From NCBI GenBank assembly GCA_026415675.1, contig JAOAGQ010000038.1, forward strand, positions 32,491-96,490: a stretch of DNA of 64,000 nt, in the 5' to 3' direction. Under the pieces are notes generated by a model. It worked only from the letters and a program-made list of their open reading frames with translations, did not search any database and was not told the DNA's origin. A program made the translations under genes and the position numbers. Below are positions 54,335-61,834 of this stretch, one piece after another. This stretch comes from Syntrophorhabdaceae bacterium (GTDB lineage: Bacteria; Desulfobacterota; Syntrophorhabdia; Syntrophorhabdales; Syntrophorhabdaceae). The stretch's first letter is position 1. Every line of letters begins with the position of its first letter.

Positions 54335-56062
54335 CTAGCCTACGGGGAGACAAATGGTGATGCGGGTGCCGACCCCGGTATTGCTCTCCACGTTTATGGT
54401 ACCATTATGGAGATGGACTATGTGCTTTACAATCGAAAGACCGAGACCTGTACCCCCCAATTTTTTTGTCCTTGACCTATCGACAACGTAGAATCTTTCA
54501 AAGATCCTTCCTATATGCTCCTTCGGTATCCCTATTCCGGTATCCTCAACCACTATTTCCACTTGATTTTGAGAGAATGATAAGGAAATGGTGATTTTCC
54601 CTTTTTCCGTGTATTTAATCGCATTGTCTATGAGGTTTATAAACATCTGCTCAAGCCTGAATGGATCCGCCTTTATCGTATAGTTTATACCTTCTATATG
54701 CCTCTCTATAACGAGACCCCTCTCCCGGGCCTTCTGCTCAAAGGTCTTGAGTATATTCTCGATTATCTCCTTCAGGTTTACCTCCTCAACGGAAAGGACA
54801 TCCGTCTTGCCCTCCAGTTCGGAGAGTATCAGCAGATCGTTTACGATATTGATTAGCCTCTCCGTATGCCTTTTGACCACAGTAAGGTAGTTTTTGTTCT
54901 TTATCTCCTCTTCGTCCTCTATGGTTTCCACAAAACCCTTAATCGCGGTCAAAGGCGTTCTTAATTCGTGGGATATGTTGGCGATAAAATCGCTTTTTAT
55001 CTTCTCCAGTTTTTTAAAGTCTGTTATATCGTGAAAGACGCATACCGTCTCTTCTCTTTCCTGCAAATATTTGACCTCGATGAAAAAAATTCTCCCGTTA
55101 AGGGTTATCTCATCCGTTATGTGCTCAAGGCTCTTTTTTGCCTTTTCTATGAGCGCAACCAGCTCAAAAGACCTTACAACCTCATAATGGTATCTACCCT
55201 CATCCCTATTGACCCCTGAAAACGCCTTGAAGCTATCGTTACTCATCTTTATCCTGTCTTCCCTGTCGAGGAGTACGATAAACTCCCTTATGGAGGAGAG
55301 TATGGTCCTTAACTCCTCGTTTCTCTCGGCGACTTCGTTGAAGAGGCTATCTATCTTATAGGCCATGTTATTGAATATATCGGCAAGCTCACTAAATTCC
55401 CCCTTGTTTTTCAAAAATAGCCTCTTTTTGAAATTACCGTTCGCGATGGAAGAGGCCATGTCAATGATCTCTCTTATCGTTTTAGAAAGGCCTTTTGAAA
55501 AGTATATGGAAAATACAAAGGAAAGAAGGATAAAGAGAACGGATAAGAGAAAGACCTTTCTTTTGACATCTTCCAAAACTTCGTTAATAGTACTGATATA
55601 AGCACTGATCCTCAATGCACCGTATACATCGTTCTCTTTTTTGAGGGGGACGGCCACATAGAGCATCTCCTGGGATATGGTACTGCTCCACCTCAGGGAC
55701 CTCCCAAAATTACCGGACAAAGCCTCCATAACCTCCGGTCTTGATGTATGATTTTCCATTTTTGTCGGGTCAGACTCCGAATCGGCAACAACGACACCGT
55801 CTCTCTTTATAACGGTTATCCGCACATGCAATCTATTCTTCATACCCTTTACATAAGAGTCGAGTTCTTTAAAACCACCTCTTTGATAACGGACGGAGAT
55901 TTCTTCTTCCATTGCAAGGGCCATCTGCCTTAAACTCTCCGCGTAATTATCCACATGGTGCTTTTTTACGGCCTTCATGATGAAAAAGGGGAAAAATATA
56001 GAAAAAAGGATGATTATGATCAGATGACTTAAAAAGATCTGCCTGAACAGACGACTCTTCAA
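54335..56062 (-). CDS. phoR: phosphate regulon sensor kinase PhoR
   Basis: 575 residues with a TTG start that overlaps the phoB stop by four bases. Two membrane helices (about 8-28 and 168-190) enclose a periplasmic domain of about 140 residues, longer than in E. coli PhoR and like that of Gram-positive PhoR/WalK. HAMP, PAS (about 250-350), HisKA (FIANISHELRTPLTAIKGF) and HATPase (GTGLGLSIVKHIV) follow. Its partner is PhoB. Confidence 0.93.
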   Translation of the reverse strand: MKSRLFRQIFLSHLIIIILFSIFFPFFIMKAVKKHHVDNYAESLRQMALAMEEEISVRYQRGGFKELDSYVKGMKNRLHVRITVIKRDGVVVADSESDPTKMENHTSRPEVMEALSGNFGRSLRWSSTISQEMLYVAVPLKKENDVYGALRISAYISTINEVLEDVKRKVFLLSVLFILLSFVFSIYFSKGLSKTIREIIDMASSIANGNFKKRLFLKNKGEFSELADIFNNMAYKIDSLFNEVAERNEELRTILSSIREFIVLLDREDRIKMSNDSFKAFSGVNRDEGRYHYEVVRSFELVALIEKAKKSLEHITDEITLNGRIFFIEVKYLQEREETVCVFHDITDFKKLEKIKSDFIANISHELRTPLTAIKGFVETIEDEEEIKNKNYLTVVKRHTERLINIVNDLLILSELEGKTDVLSVEEVNLKEIIENILKTFEQKARERGLVIERHIEGINYTIKADPFRLEQMFINLIDNAIKYTEKGKITISLSFSQNQVEIVVEDTGIGIPKEHIGRIFERFYVVDRSRTKKLGGTGLGLSIVKHIVHLHNGTINVESNTGVGTRITICLPVG

Positions 56063-56739
56063 TATTCTACCTTATAACCAACGCCTCTTACATTCTTAAT
56101 GATACCACCTGTTGCTCCGAGTTTTTCCCTTAGATGTCTTATATGTACGTCAACGGTTCTGTCAATAACCGTCTTCTCGTTGCCCCATAACGCATCGAGT
56201 ATCTCATCCCTCGTAAAGACCTTTCCCTTCCTCGACAGAAGTATCTTTAGTATTTTAAATTCCGTACCTGTTAGGTCTATCTTTTTCCCCTGGACGGTGA
56301 CTGTATGGGTCTCAGGGTTAAGGGAAAGAATACCTTCGAGTTCTAATCCCCCGGCGGCATCTCTTTTCTCCTCTCTCCTTAACACCGCCTTCACCCTTGC
56401 AACAAGCTCCCTCGGAGAAAAAGGTTTTGTTACATAATCATCCGCTCCGAGTTCAAGGCCTAAAACCCTGTCTATCTCATCGGCCTTTGCCGTTAACATG
56501 ATAATCGGTATCTGTGAAAGGTCTCTACTATTCCTGATGTTTCTACATATATCGTATCCGTCCATATCGGGAAGCATAAGGTCAAGTATTATTAAATCTG
56601 GGATTACTTCCTTTAAAGATGATAAAAATGATTCTGCGTTTGTAAAAACCTCCGTTTGGAAGCCTGCCTTTTTTAGGTTTATAGAGACGAGTTCCAGTAT
56701 ATCTTCCTCATCATCGATGATGGCAACAAGGTGACCCAT
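56059..56739 (-). CDS. phoB: phosphate regulon response regulator PhoB
   Basis: A 226-residue OmpR/PhoB-type regulator. The receiver has the phospho-Asp in PDLIILDLMLPDMDG, and KPFSPRELVARVKAVLRRE joins it to the winged helix (RKGKVFTRDEILDALWG, VDVHIRHLREKLG). It should bind the repeats before pstS. No ribosome-binding site precedes the ATG, and the -10 element is only seven bases upstream, so the message may be leaderless. Confidence 0.95.
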   Translation of the reverse strand: MGHLVAIIDDEEDILELVSINLKKAGFQTEVFTNAESFLSSLKEVIPDLIILDLMLPDMDGYDICRNIRNSRDLSQIPIIMLTAKADEIDRVLGLELGADDYVTKPFSPRELVARVKAVLRREEKRDAAGGLELEGILSLNPETHTVTVQGKKIDLTGTEFKILKILLSRKGKVFTRDEILDALWGNEKTVIDRTVDVHIRHLREKLGATGGIIKNVRGVGYKVEY

Positions 56740-56746
56740 GTTGTTA

Positions 56747-56775
56747 ATTATATCCGTTTATACTGACTAACTCAA
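56747..56775 (-). promoter_or_regulatory. promoter of phoBR, probably leaderless
   Basis: On the minus strand TTGAGT (56775-56770), 17 bases, and a perfect TATAAT (56752-56747). The start of transcription would fall at 56739-56741, on or next to the A of the phoB ATG (56739). Confidence 0.65.
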
Positions 56776-56873
56776 CCAGGTTTTATCATCAAAAGCCTTT
56801 TTGCCACTTGAACGAAAATGTTTTATAACCTAACGAAAACTGTATTTGGTATCAATAAATTATGGTTTCCCAT

Positions 56874-56900
56874 AGTATAAGTTATACTTATGCAGCATAA
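56874..56900. promoter_or_regulatory. two abutting palindromes upstream of the PpsA-like cluster
   Basis: AGTATAAGTTATACT (56874-56888) and TTATGCAGCATAA (56888-56900) are perfect inverted repeats about a central base and share base 56888. The second fits the LysR T-N11-A pattern. They end 11 bases before the -35 element of the cluster promoter. The rest of the 300-base spacer from 56740 shows no gene. Confidence 0.55.
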
Positions 56901-56911
56901 AAATAAATTAG

Positions 56912-56939
56912 TTGACTTGTTTTTTAGCTGGCATAGAAT
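56912..56939 (+). promoter_or_regulatory. promoter of the PpsA-like cluster
   Basis: TTGACT (56912-56917), 16 bases, TAGAAT (56934-56939). The leader to the first gene is about 95 bases. Confidence 0.5.
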
Positions 56940-57040
56940 AACACTTTAGATACCACATATAGTCTTTCCGGTTAAGACACAGATGTATTACGCAGTTATA
57001 TCTGACACTAAAGGCATAAATGACCTTTAAAGGAGGGGAT

Positions 57041-57685
57041 ATGTCCGTCTTATTCAAACAAAATTACGATGTTATAGCTGGTAAAGAAGCTGAATATGGA
57101 GAGTTCGTCTCGAATGTATATCTTCCTGAGATGGAGGCTATAGGCTTCAAGGTAGTGGGCGCATATTACGTGGAGATAGGTTTTGGTCCTAGGGTGGTAG
57201 GGGTCCACAGAGCAGAAAGCTTAGAGGATATAGCCAGGATGATGGCAACGAAGAGGTTCAAAAACCTGACCACCGCCTTCAAATCCTTCCTGTGCAATTA
57301 TAGAAATGTCATTCTCGAACCGACAGGGAGGGTAAAAAAGGTGGAGTACACCATCCAGAAGGGGGTGTGGAAACTGAACCTATACTACGATTTGAGGCCT
57401 GGGTTAAAGGAGAAATACAGCGATTTTATAATCAACGAACATATACCTGTCCTTGAGGCAATAGATTATGTGGAGATCACAGGGGGTTGGAATGTAGTAA
57501 TAGGTGGTGTAAGTGAGATTATATCAGAACTGACGTTCAAGGATCCTGTGGATATCGGACGCCTCTTAAATAACGAAGAGTACAGAAGGGTGAATCTCAA
57601 ACTGAGAGACTTTGTACAAAACTATGCGTGCAGGATCATGAGATGCACAGAAAGGTTCGATGAACCTAAATGGTTTAGGCTTTAG
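57041..57685 (+). CDS. tandem-duplicated ferredoxin-like/NIPSNAP-type protein
   Basis: About 214 residues, starting at the ATG with AAAGGAGGGGAT before it; an in-frame ATG at 57020 lacks a site. The two halves are alike. QNYDVIAGKEAEYGEFVSNV with LPEMEAIGF in the first matches LYYDLRPGLKEKYSDFIINE with IPVLEAIDY in the second, and both then carry a V-I/V-G-G/V strand and a late helix ending in YR or YA. This is the pattern of dimeric alpha/beta-barrel proteins (NIPSNAP, EthD). Such domains bind small molecules or open rings, but no catalytic residues can be assigned. It is the first gene of the PpsA-like cluster. Confidence 0.75.
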   Translation: MSVLFKQNYDVIAGKEAEYGEFVSNVYLPEMEAIGFKVVGAYYVEIGFGPRVVGVHRAESLEDIARMMATKRFKNLTTAFKSFLCNYRNVILEPTGRVKKVEYTIQKGVWKLNLYYDLRPGLKEKYSDFIINEHIPVLEAIDYVEITGGWNVVIGGVSEIISELTFKDPVDIGRLLNNEEYRRVNLKLRDFVQNYACRIMRCTERFDEPKWFRL

Positions 57686-57716
57686 AAGATAAAAATATTA
57701 TAAAAAGGGGGCTCAT

Positions 57717-59561
57717 ATGTCAAAAAAATTCTTGGATCCACATGAAGTACCGACCATTCCCGGCACAGAAGGCTGGGAGAGGATGTACCCTTACCAGTAC
57801 CAGTTCTCACAGGACGACCCTAAAAGGGCAGCCTATGAGAGCAGTCAGATATGGTTCTACGACGGACTCCACTATCCCGAACCCCACTACCCCTTCGACC
57901 TGCTCTGGGATGAGTTCTGGTCTTTAAGTCTCTCCCAGTATAACACCCGCCATTTCATGATCCCCCCTGCCCTTGGCATAGACCACAGGATCGTAAACGG
58001 TTATGTCTACATCAGTCCTGTAGGGGTGCCCGACCCAAAGGAAGTGGAAAAAAGGGTGCCCCTCTTTTTGGAGAGGGCAGGCTATTACTACCAGAACTGG
58101 GATAGACTCTATGAGAACTGGAAGAAGAAGATGACCGTGGTGATCGAACAGCTCCAGTCGATTAGTTTTACCGACCTGCCCGAGATGGAGGATATAAGCA
58201 TCATAAAGGATGGTGTCGGAAAGGGAAGCGGATATGAGATGTTAAAACGCTATGATGACCTCCTGAACCTTGGACTACTCTGCTGGCAGTACCATTTTGA
58301 GTTCTTAAACCTCTCCTATGCTGCCCAGGTCACGTTCTTCAATACGGCAGATCAGATATTCCCGGGCATACCCATTTCCACCCTTGTCAAGATGTCGGCA
58401 GGTATCGAGGCCATCCTCTTTAGACCCGATGCAGAGCTTATAAACCTTGCAAAGCTTGCCATCGACTTAGGGCTCGAGGAGGTCTTCAAAAAGCCGTTAA
58501 AGGCCAAGGAACTGATGGCAGAACTGGATAAGATCCCCTCAGGGAAGGAATGGCTCAAACAGCTCGAAAAATCAAGGTATCCCTGGTTCTATATGTCAAC
58601 AGGCACGGGCTGGTACCATACCCATATAAGCTGGAACGATAATCTCGACATCCCCTTTGAGTCCATAAGGACGAATATCAGGGCAATAAAGGAAGGCAAG
58701 TCCCTGGGAAGACCGACGGATGAGATTTTAAAGGAGAGGGACAGGATAGCCGAGGAATATAGAAAACTCATAAAGAATGAACAGGACAGGGAGGCTTTTG
58801 ACCAGTGTCTGGCTATAGCAAAGATAGTGATGCCCTATGCTGAGGACCATTGCTTCTATGTAGAACACTGGTTCCACAGCCTGTTCTGGGACAAGATCCG
58901 CCAGATAGGCAAGGTACTGTCAAATGCCGAGTTCCTCGAAGACACAGAAGACATCTGGTACATGAAGAGGGACGAGATCAGACAGGCCCTCTGGGACTAC
59001 GCAACGGCCTGGGCAACGGGGGTAAGACCGAGAGGCCCCTCTTACTGGCCTAAAGAGATCGCCTGGAGAAAGGGCGTCTATGAGAAGTTCAAGGCATGGA
59101 CGCCACCCCCTGCCCTCGGGGTGACCCCTGAAGTGGTTACAGAGCCCTTCACCATAGTCCTGTGGGGTGTAACAACGAGTACCCTCCAGAAATGGCTTGC
59201 AGGCCCCGCAGAGGGCGAGGGAGCGGAGAACGAGATCCAGGGTTCTCCCGGCTCTTCCGGTGTTGTAGAGGGAAGGGCAAGGGTATTGAAGAGCGTCGAA
59301 GAACTTGCCGACCTCAAGGAAGGGGAGATCCTCGTGGCAACGACAACATCACCCTCCTGGGCCCCTGCCTTTGTCAAGATAAAGGGGGCGGTGACGGATG
59401 TGGGCGGGCCCATGTGCCATGCGGCCATAGTCTGCAGGGAGTATGGTCTACCTACGGTTGTCGGTACCGGTAAAGGAACACAGCTTATAAAAACAGGGGA
59501 TCTGATAAGGATAGACGGCGATACAGGCAAGGTTACGATCCTCGAAAGGGCGGCTGGTTAA
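57717..59561 (+). CDS. phenylphosphate synthase subunit A-like phosphotransferase
   Basis: A 614-residue (about 70 kDa) protein. Its C-terminal 110 residues are the swivelling phosphohistidine domain of PEP synthase and pyruvate phosphate dikinase; VGGPMCHAAIVCREYGLP places the phospho-His at residue 568. In Thauera aromatica PpsA the corresponding His is 569, and size and layout agree. The N-terminal 480 residues have no P-loop and are rich in W, Y and H (for example FWSLSLSQYNTRHFM, STGTGWYHTHISWND), and would bind the phosphate acceptor. PpsA receives phosphate from the ATP-binding subunit encoded next and passes it to phenol. Here the acceptor is unknown. A true split PEP synthase is less likely, since the PEP-binding C-terminal barrel is missing. 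Confidence 0.85.
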   Translation: MSKKFLDPHEVPTIPGTEGWERMYPYQYQFSQDDPKRAAYESSQIWFYDGLHYPEPHYPFDLLWDEFWSLSLSQYNTRHFMIPPALGIDHRIVNGYVYISPVGVPDPKEVEKRVPLFLERAGYYYQNWDRLYENWKKKMTVVIEQLQSISFTDLPEMEDISIIKDGVGKGSGYEMLKRYDDLLNLGLLCWQYHFEFLNLSYAAQVTFFNTADQIFPGIPISTLVKMSAGIEAILFRPDAELINLAKLAIDLGLEEVFKKPLKAKELMAELDKIPSGKEWLKQLEKSRYPWFYMSTGTGWYHTHISWNDNLDIPFESIRTNIRAIKEGKSLGRPTDEILKERDRIAEEYRKLIKNEQDREAFDQCLAIAKIVMPYAEDHCFYVEHWFHSLFWDKIRQIGKVLSNAEFLEDTEDIWYMKRDEIRQALWDYATAWATGVRPRGPSYWPKEIAWRKGVYEKFKAWTPPPALGVTPEVVTEPFTIVLWGVTTSTLQKWLAGPAEGEGAENEIQGSPGSSGVVEGRARVLKSVEELADLKEGEILVATTTSPSWAPAFVKIKGAVTDVGGPMCHAAIVCREYGLPTVVGTGKGTQLIKTGDLIRIDGDTGKVTILERAAG

Positions 59562-59594
59562 AAAACAGCCTTTACGATTCTCCGGAGGAGATAA

Positions 59595-60659
59595 ATGGTA
59601 GAGAAAGAACAGAGATTCATCCTTTGGTATGACGAGATAGATGGCAACGACTACCCCCTTGTGGGGAAGAAGAACGCAAACCTCGGGGAGATGATAAAGG
59701 CAGGAATCCCCGTTGCCCCGGGGTTTGCCATTACCATCCACGCAAATGATCGTTTCCTCATAGAGACAAATATAAAGGGGGAACTCGAAAGGCAGATCCC
59801 TTCCCTCGGGGAGGTGACCTTTGAATCATCGAAAAAGGCGAGTGAGATAGCGATGGGGCTCATAGAAAATGCTGAAATGCCGCCGCAACTGGAGGACGAG
59901 ATCCTGGCGAACTACCACAGGCTCTGCGAAAAAACAGGATCAGATGTCTGCCCTGTGGCCGTGAGGAGTAGCGGTGCCATATCCATGTCCGGTCAGATGG
60001 AGACCTACCTAAACATAAGGGGAGATAGAGACCTCATCGACTATGTGAAGAAATGCTGGGCCAGCGCATACAACGTAGAGGCCATCATGTACAGGATGAA
60101 CAAGGGGATGAGTTTTCTGTTCAACATAGGCATCGGCGTGCCTAAGATGGTAAATTCGAGGGTCTCGGGTATCATCTTTACCATAAATCCTGTGAACGGC
60201 GACCCGTCCAAGATCTCCATCGATGCGAGTTACGGCCTCGGCGAGGCGGTGGTGAGCGGACTCGTCACCCCGGATACCTATCTCATAGATAAAGTGACAC
60301 TAGACATCATAAAAACGGTGATGGGGAGCAAGGAAACCCAGTGTGTTTACAGGGAAGCGGGGAGTGACATTATCCAGAAGGAAGTCCCCGAGGAGAGAAG
60401 GAAGATGCTCTGCCTTTCGAGGGATGAACTGAAGGAACTTGCAAGGGTAGGGAAACTAATTGAGAACTATTACGGAAAACCCTACGATATCGAGTTCGGG
60501 ATAGATGCGGATATGCCATTTCCAGAGAATATAATAGTCCTCCAGGTAAGGCCCGAATCGGTATGGAGCAAAAAAGAGACCGGGCCAAAGATGGAAAAGA
60601 AGAAGGACCCGATGGAACGGATACTCGGGCAGCTTTTAACCGGGGTCAGGCTAAGGTAG
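59595..60659 (+). CDS. phenylphosphate synthase subunit B-like ATP-binding protein
   Basis: 354 residues (about 40 kDa, as in PpsB) forming the ATP-grasp part of PEP synthase. GKKNANLGEMIKAGIPVAPGF is the family opening, followed by VAVRSSGAISMSGQMETYLN, GEAVVSGLVTPDTYLI and a C-terminal IIVLQVRPESVW. It should move the beta-phosphoryl of ATP to the His of the PpsA-like protein. CGGAGGAG lies before the ATG, 33 bases after the stop of the partner gene. The order A then B is as in Thauera. The third subunit (PpsC, with CBS domains) is not in the window. Confidence 0.88.
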   Translation: MVEKEQRFILWYDEIDGNDYPLVGKKNANLGEMIKAGIPVAPGFAITIHANDRFLIETNIKGELERQIPSLGEVTFESSKKASEIAMGLIENAEMPPQLEDEILANYHRLCEKTGSDVCPVAVRSSGAISMSGQMETYLNIRGDRDLIDYVKKCWASAYNVEAIMYRMNKGMSFLFNIGIGVPKMVNSRVSGIIFTINPVNGDPSKISIDASYGLGEAVVSGLVTPDTYLIDKVTLDIIKTVMGSKETQCVYREAGSDIIQKEVPEERRKMLCLSRDELKELARVGKLIENYYGKPYDIEFGIDADMPFPENIIVLQVRPESVWSKKETGPKMEKKKDPMERILGQLLTGVRLR

Positions 60660-60695
60660 GGCAGGCCTGGCCTTTATAATAAAAGGGGGTGTATT

Positions 60696-61787
60696 ATGGA
60701 GCAGCAGGGAGTAAAGCAGCCGGCACTCGGCGTGCTTTCTACGATTACCGTACTTTTTATAGCCTTCGGGATCATCGTATGGTTCAAGCCTGAGACCTTT
60801 CTATCCTGGGCAAGTGAGATAGCCCTCTGCATGATACCCATATCCATAATCATAGGTCTTGTCTGGCAGTCGAGCTATCCTCAACCTGCGGCAAAACTGG
60901 AACAGCCCATGAAGGGCCTCTATCTATTGCTTATAAATATCATCATAGGCACGATTACCGCTGCATGGTCTATTAAGACCGTTGGTGGTTTTGTAACACC
61001 ACCCACACCACCCCTTATGTTTTTCACCATAATGACGGTGATCATGACCTTCTGGTGTGTTGTGGTGTGGCAATGTTGGCCAGCAGCAGGCATAAAAGGT
61101 GACCATCCTGCCTTTGTGGGGTTCGGGACTTTGATCGTCTCCCATATCCTCGCCTACATCCTCTATAACCTCCTCTTCGATTTTTCGTTCATGAAGGCCG
61201 CACCCTTCTATGCAGCCGTTTCCCCTCCTCAGGGTGCCTTTAACGCCTTCTCGAGTCTCGCCTTCTTTTTAACGGCCCTGGCGGTTATACTCGCCTTTGC
61301 GGAACTCGATTTCTGGCCCTTCTCGACCATTGCAAAAAAATCCCCTGGTTTTGGCAAACAACCAGTGTGGGGGATCGTGGTAAGCATCGTGGTGATCATC
61401 ATCTCCCTTATTATCCAGGGGATCTTTGTAAGCGGCTTTGGGATGGATATCTTTACATATACCCTTAGGGTCCCTATCTGTATCATATTCGGCGAATTCA
61501 TCATGTTACTTCTCTTTCAGACCTGGCCGGTACAGACCGTGGGACAACCGGGAAAAGGGGTTATTCTCATTATTTTAAACATCATCCTCGCAATCATCAT
61601 GTACTATCTCTATAGCTGGTTCAGCTTTCTCGTTGCAGGGGAACTACCCCAGGGACAGGCAAAGGGCTATGTCTTTGAACTATGGATCGCAAATGCCCTC
61701 TTAAGTTTTACCTTCCCTGTCATAGCGGCTTACACAGGCCCATTCAACTACTGGCCCTTCGCTGAACCAAAACCTAAGAAGGAATAA
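60696..61787 (+). CDS. internally duplicated multi-spanning membrane protein
   Basis: 363 residues with about ten hydrophobic helices. Two halves repeat: QPMKGLYLLLINIIIGTI and QPGKGVILIILNIILAII; VVVWQCWPAAGIKG and LLLFQTWPVQTVGQPGKG; AELDFWPFSTI and GPFNYWPFAEP. W-P pairs thus mark fixed places in each unit. I recognise no known transporter family. Lying between the PpsB-like and the Tm-1-like genes, it may carry the substrate of the phosphotransferase, or sense it; this is inference from position. An imperfectly terminator-like hairpin follows it. Confidence 0.8.
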   Translation: MEQQGVKQPALGVLSTITVLFIAFGIIVWFKPETFLSWASEIALCMIPISIIIGLVWQSSYPQPAAKLEQPMKGLYLLLINIIIGTITAAWSIKTVGGFVTPPTPPLMFFTIMTVIMTFWCVVVWQCWPAAGIKGDHPAFVGFGTLIVSHILAYILYNLLFDFSFMKAAPFYAAVSPPQGAFNAFSSLAFFLTALAVILAFAELDFWPFSTIAKKSPGFGKQPVWGIVVSIVVIIISLIIQGIFVSGFGMDIFTYTLRVPICIIFGEFIMLLLFQTWPVQTVGQPGKGVILIILNIILAIIMYYLYSWFSFLVAGELPQGQAKGYVFELWIANALLSFTFPVIAAYTGPFNYWPFAEPKPKKE

Positions 61788-61814
61788 ATTAAGGGGGTTT
61801 TAAGCCCCCTTAAT
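61788..61814 (+). other. hairpin between the membrane-protein gene and the Tm-1-like gene
   Basis: ATTAAGGGGG and CCCCCTTAAT form a perfect ten-pair stem with a seven-base loop. No T-run follows on the plus strand, so it is more likely a transcript-stabilising or partly terminating element than a full stop. Confidence 0.5.
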
Positions 61815-61834
61815 CATAACTGACAAGGACTTAT

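Noticed and set aside
54328..54343. Hairpin GTAGG-TCTAG-CCTAC between phoU and phoR as a terminator
   Set aside because: The stem has five pairs and no T-run follows on either strand.
56928..56945. Sigma-54 promoter before the PpsA-like cluster (TGGCATAGAAT)
   Set aside because: No GC follows at the -12 position; the sigma-70 type elements fit better.
57717..60659. A PEP synthase gene split by a frameshift
   Set aside because: Each gene has its own start and ribosome-binding site. The order of domains is reversed compared with PEP synthase and the PEP-binding barrel is missing, so they are separate subunits of the PpsA/PpsB kind.
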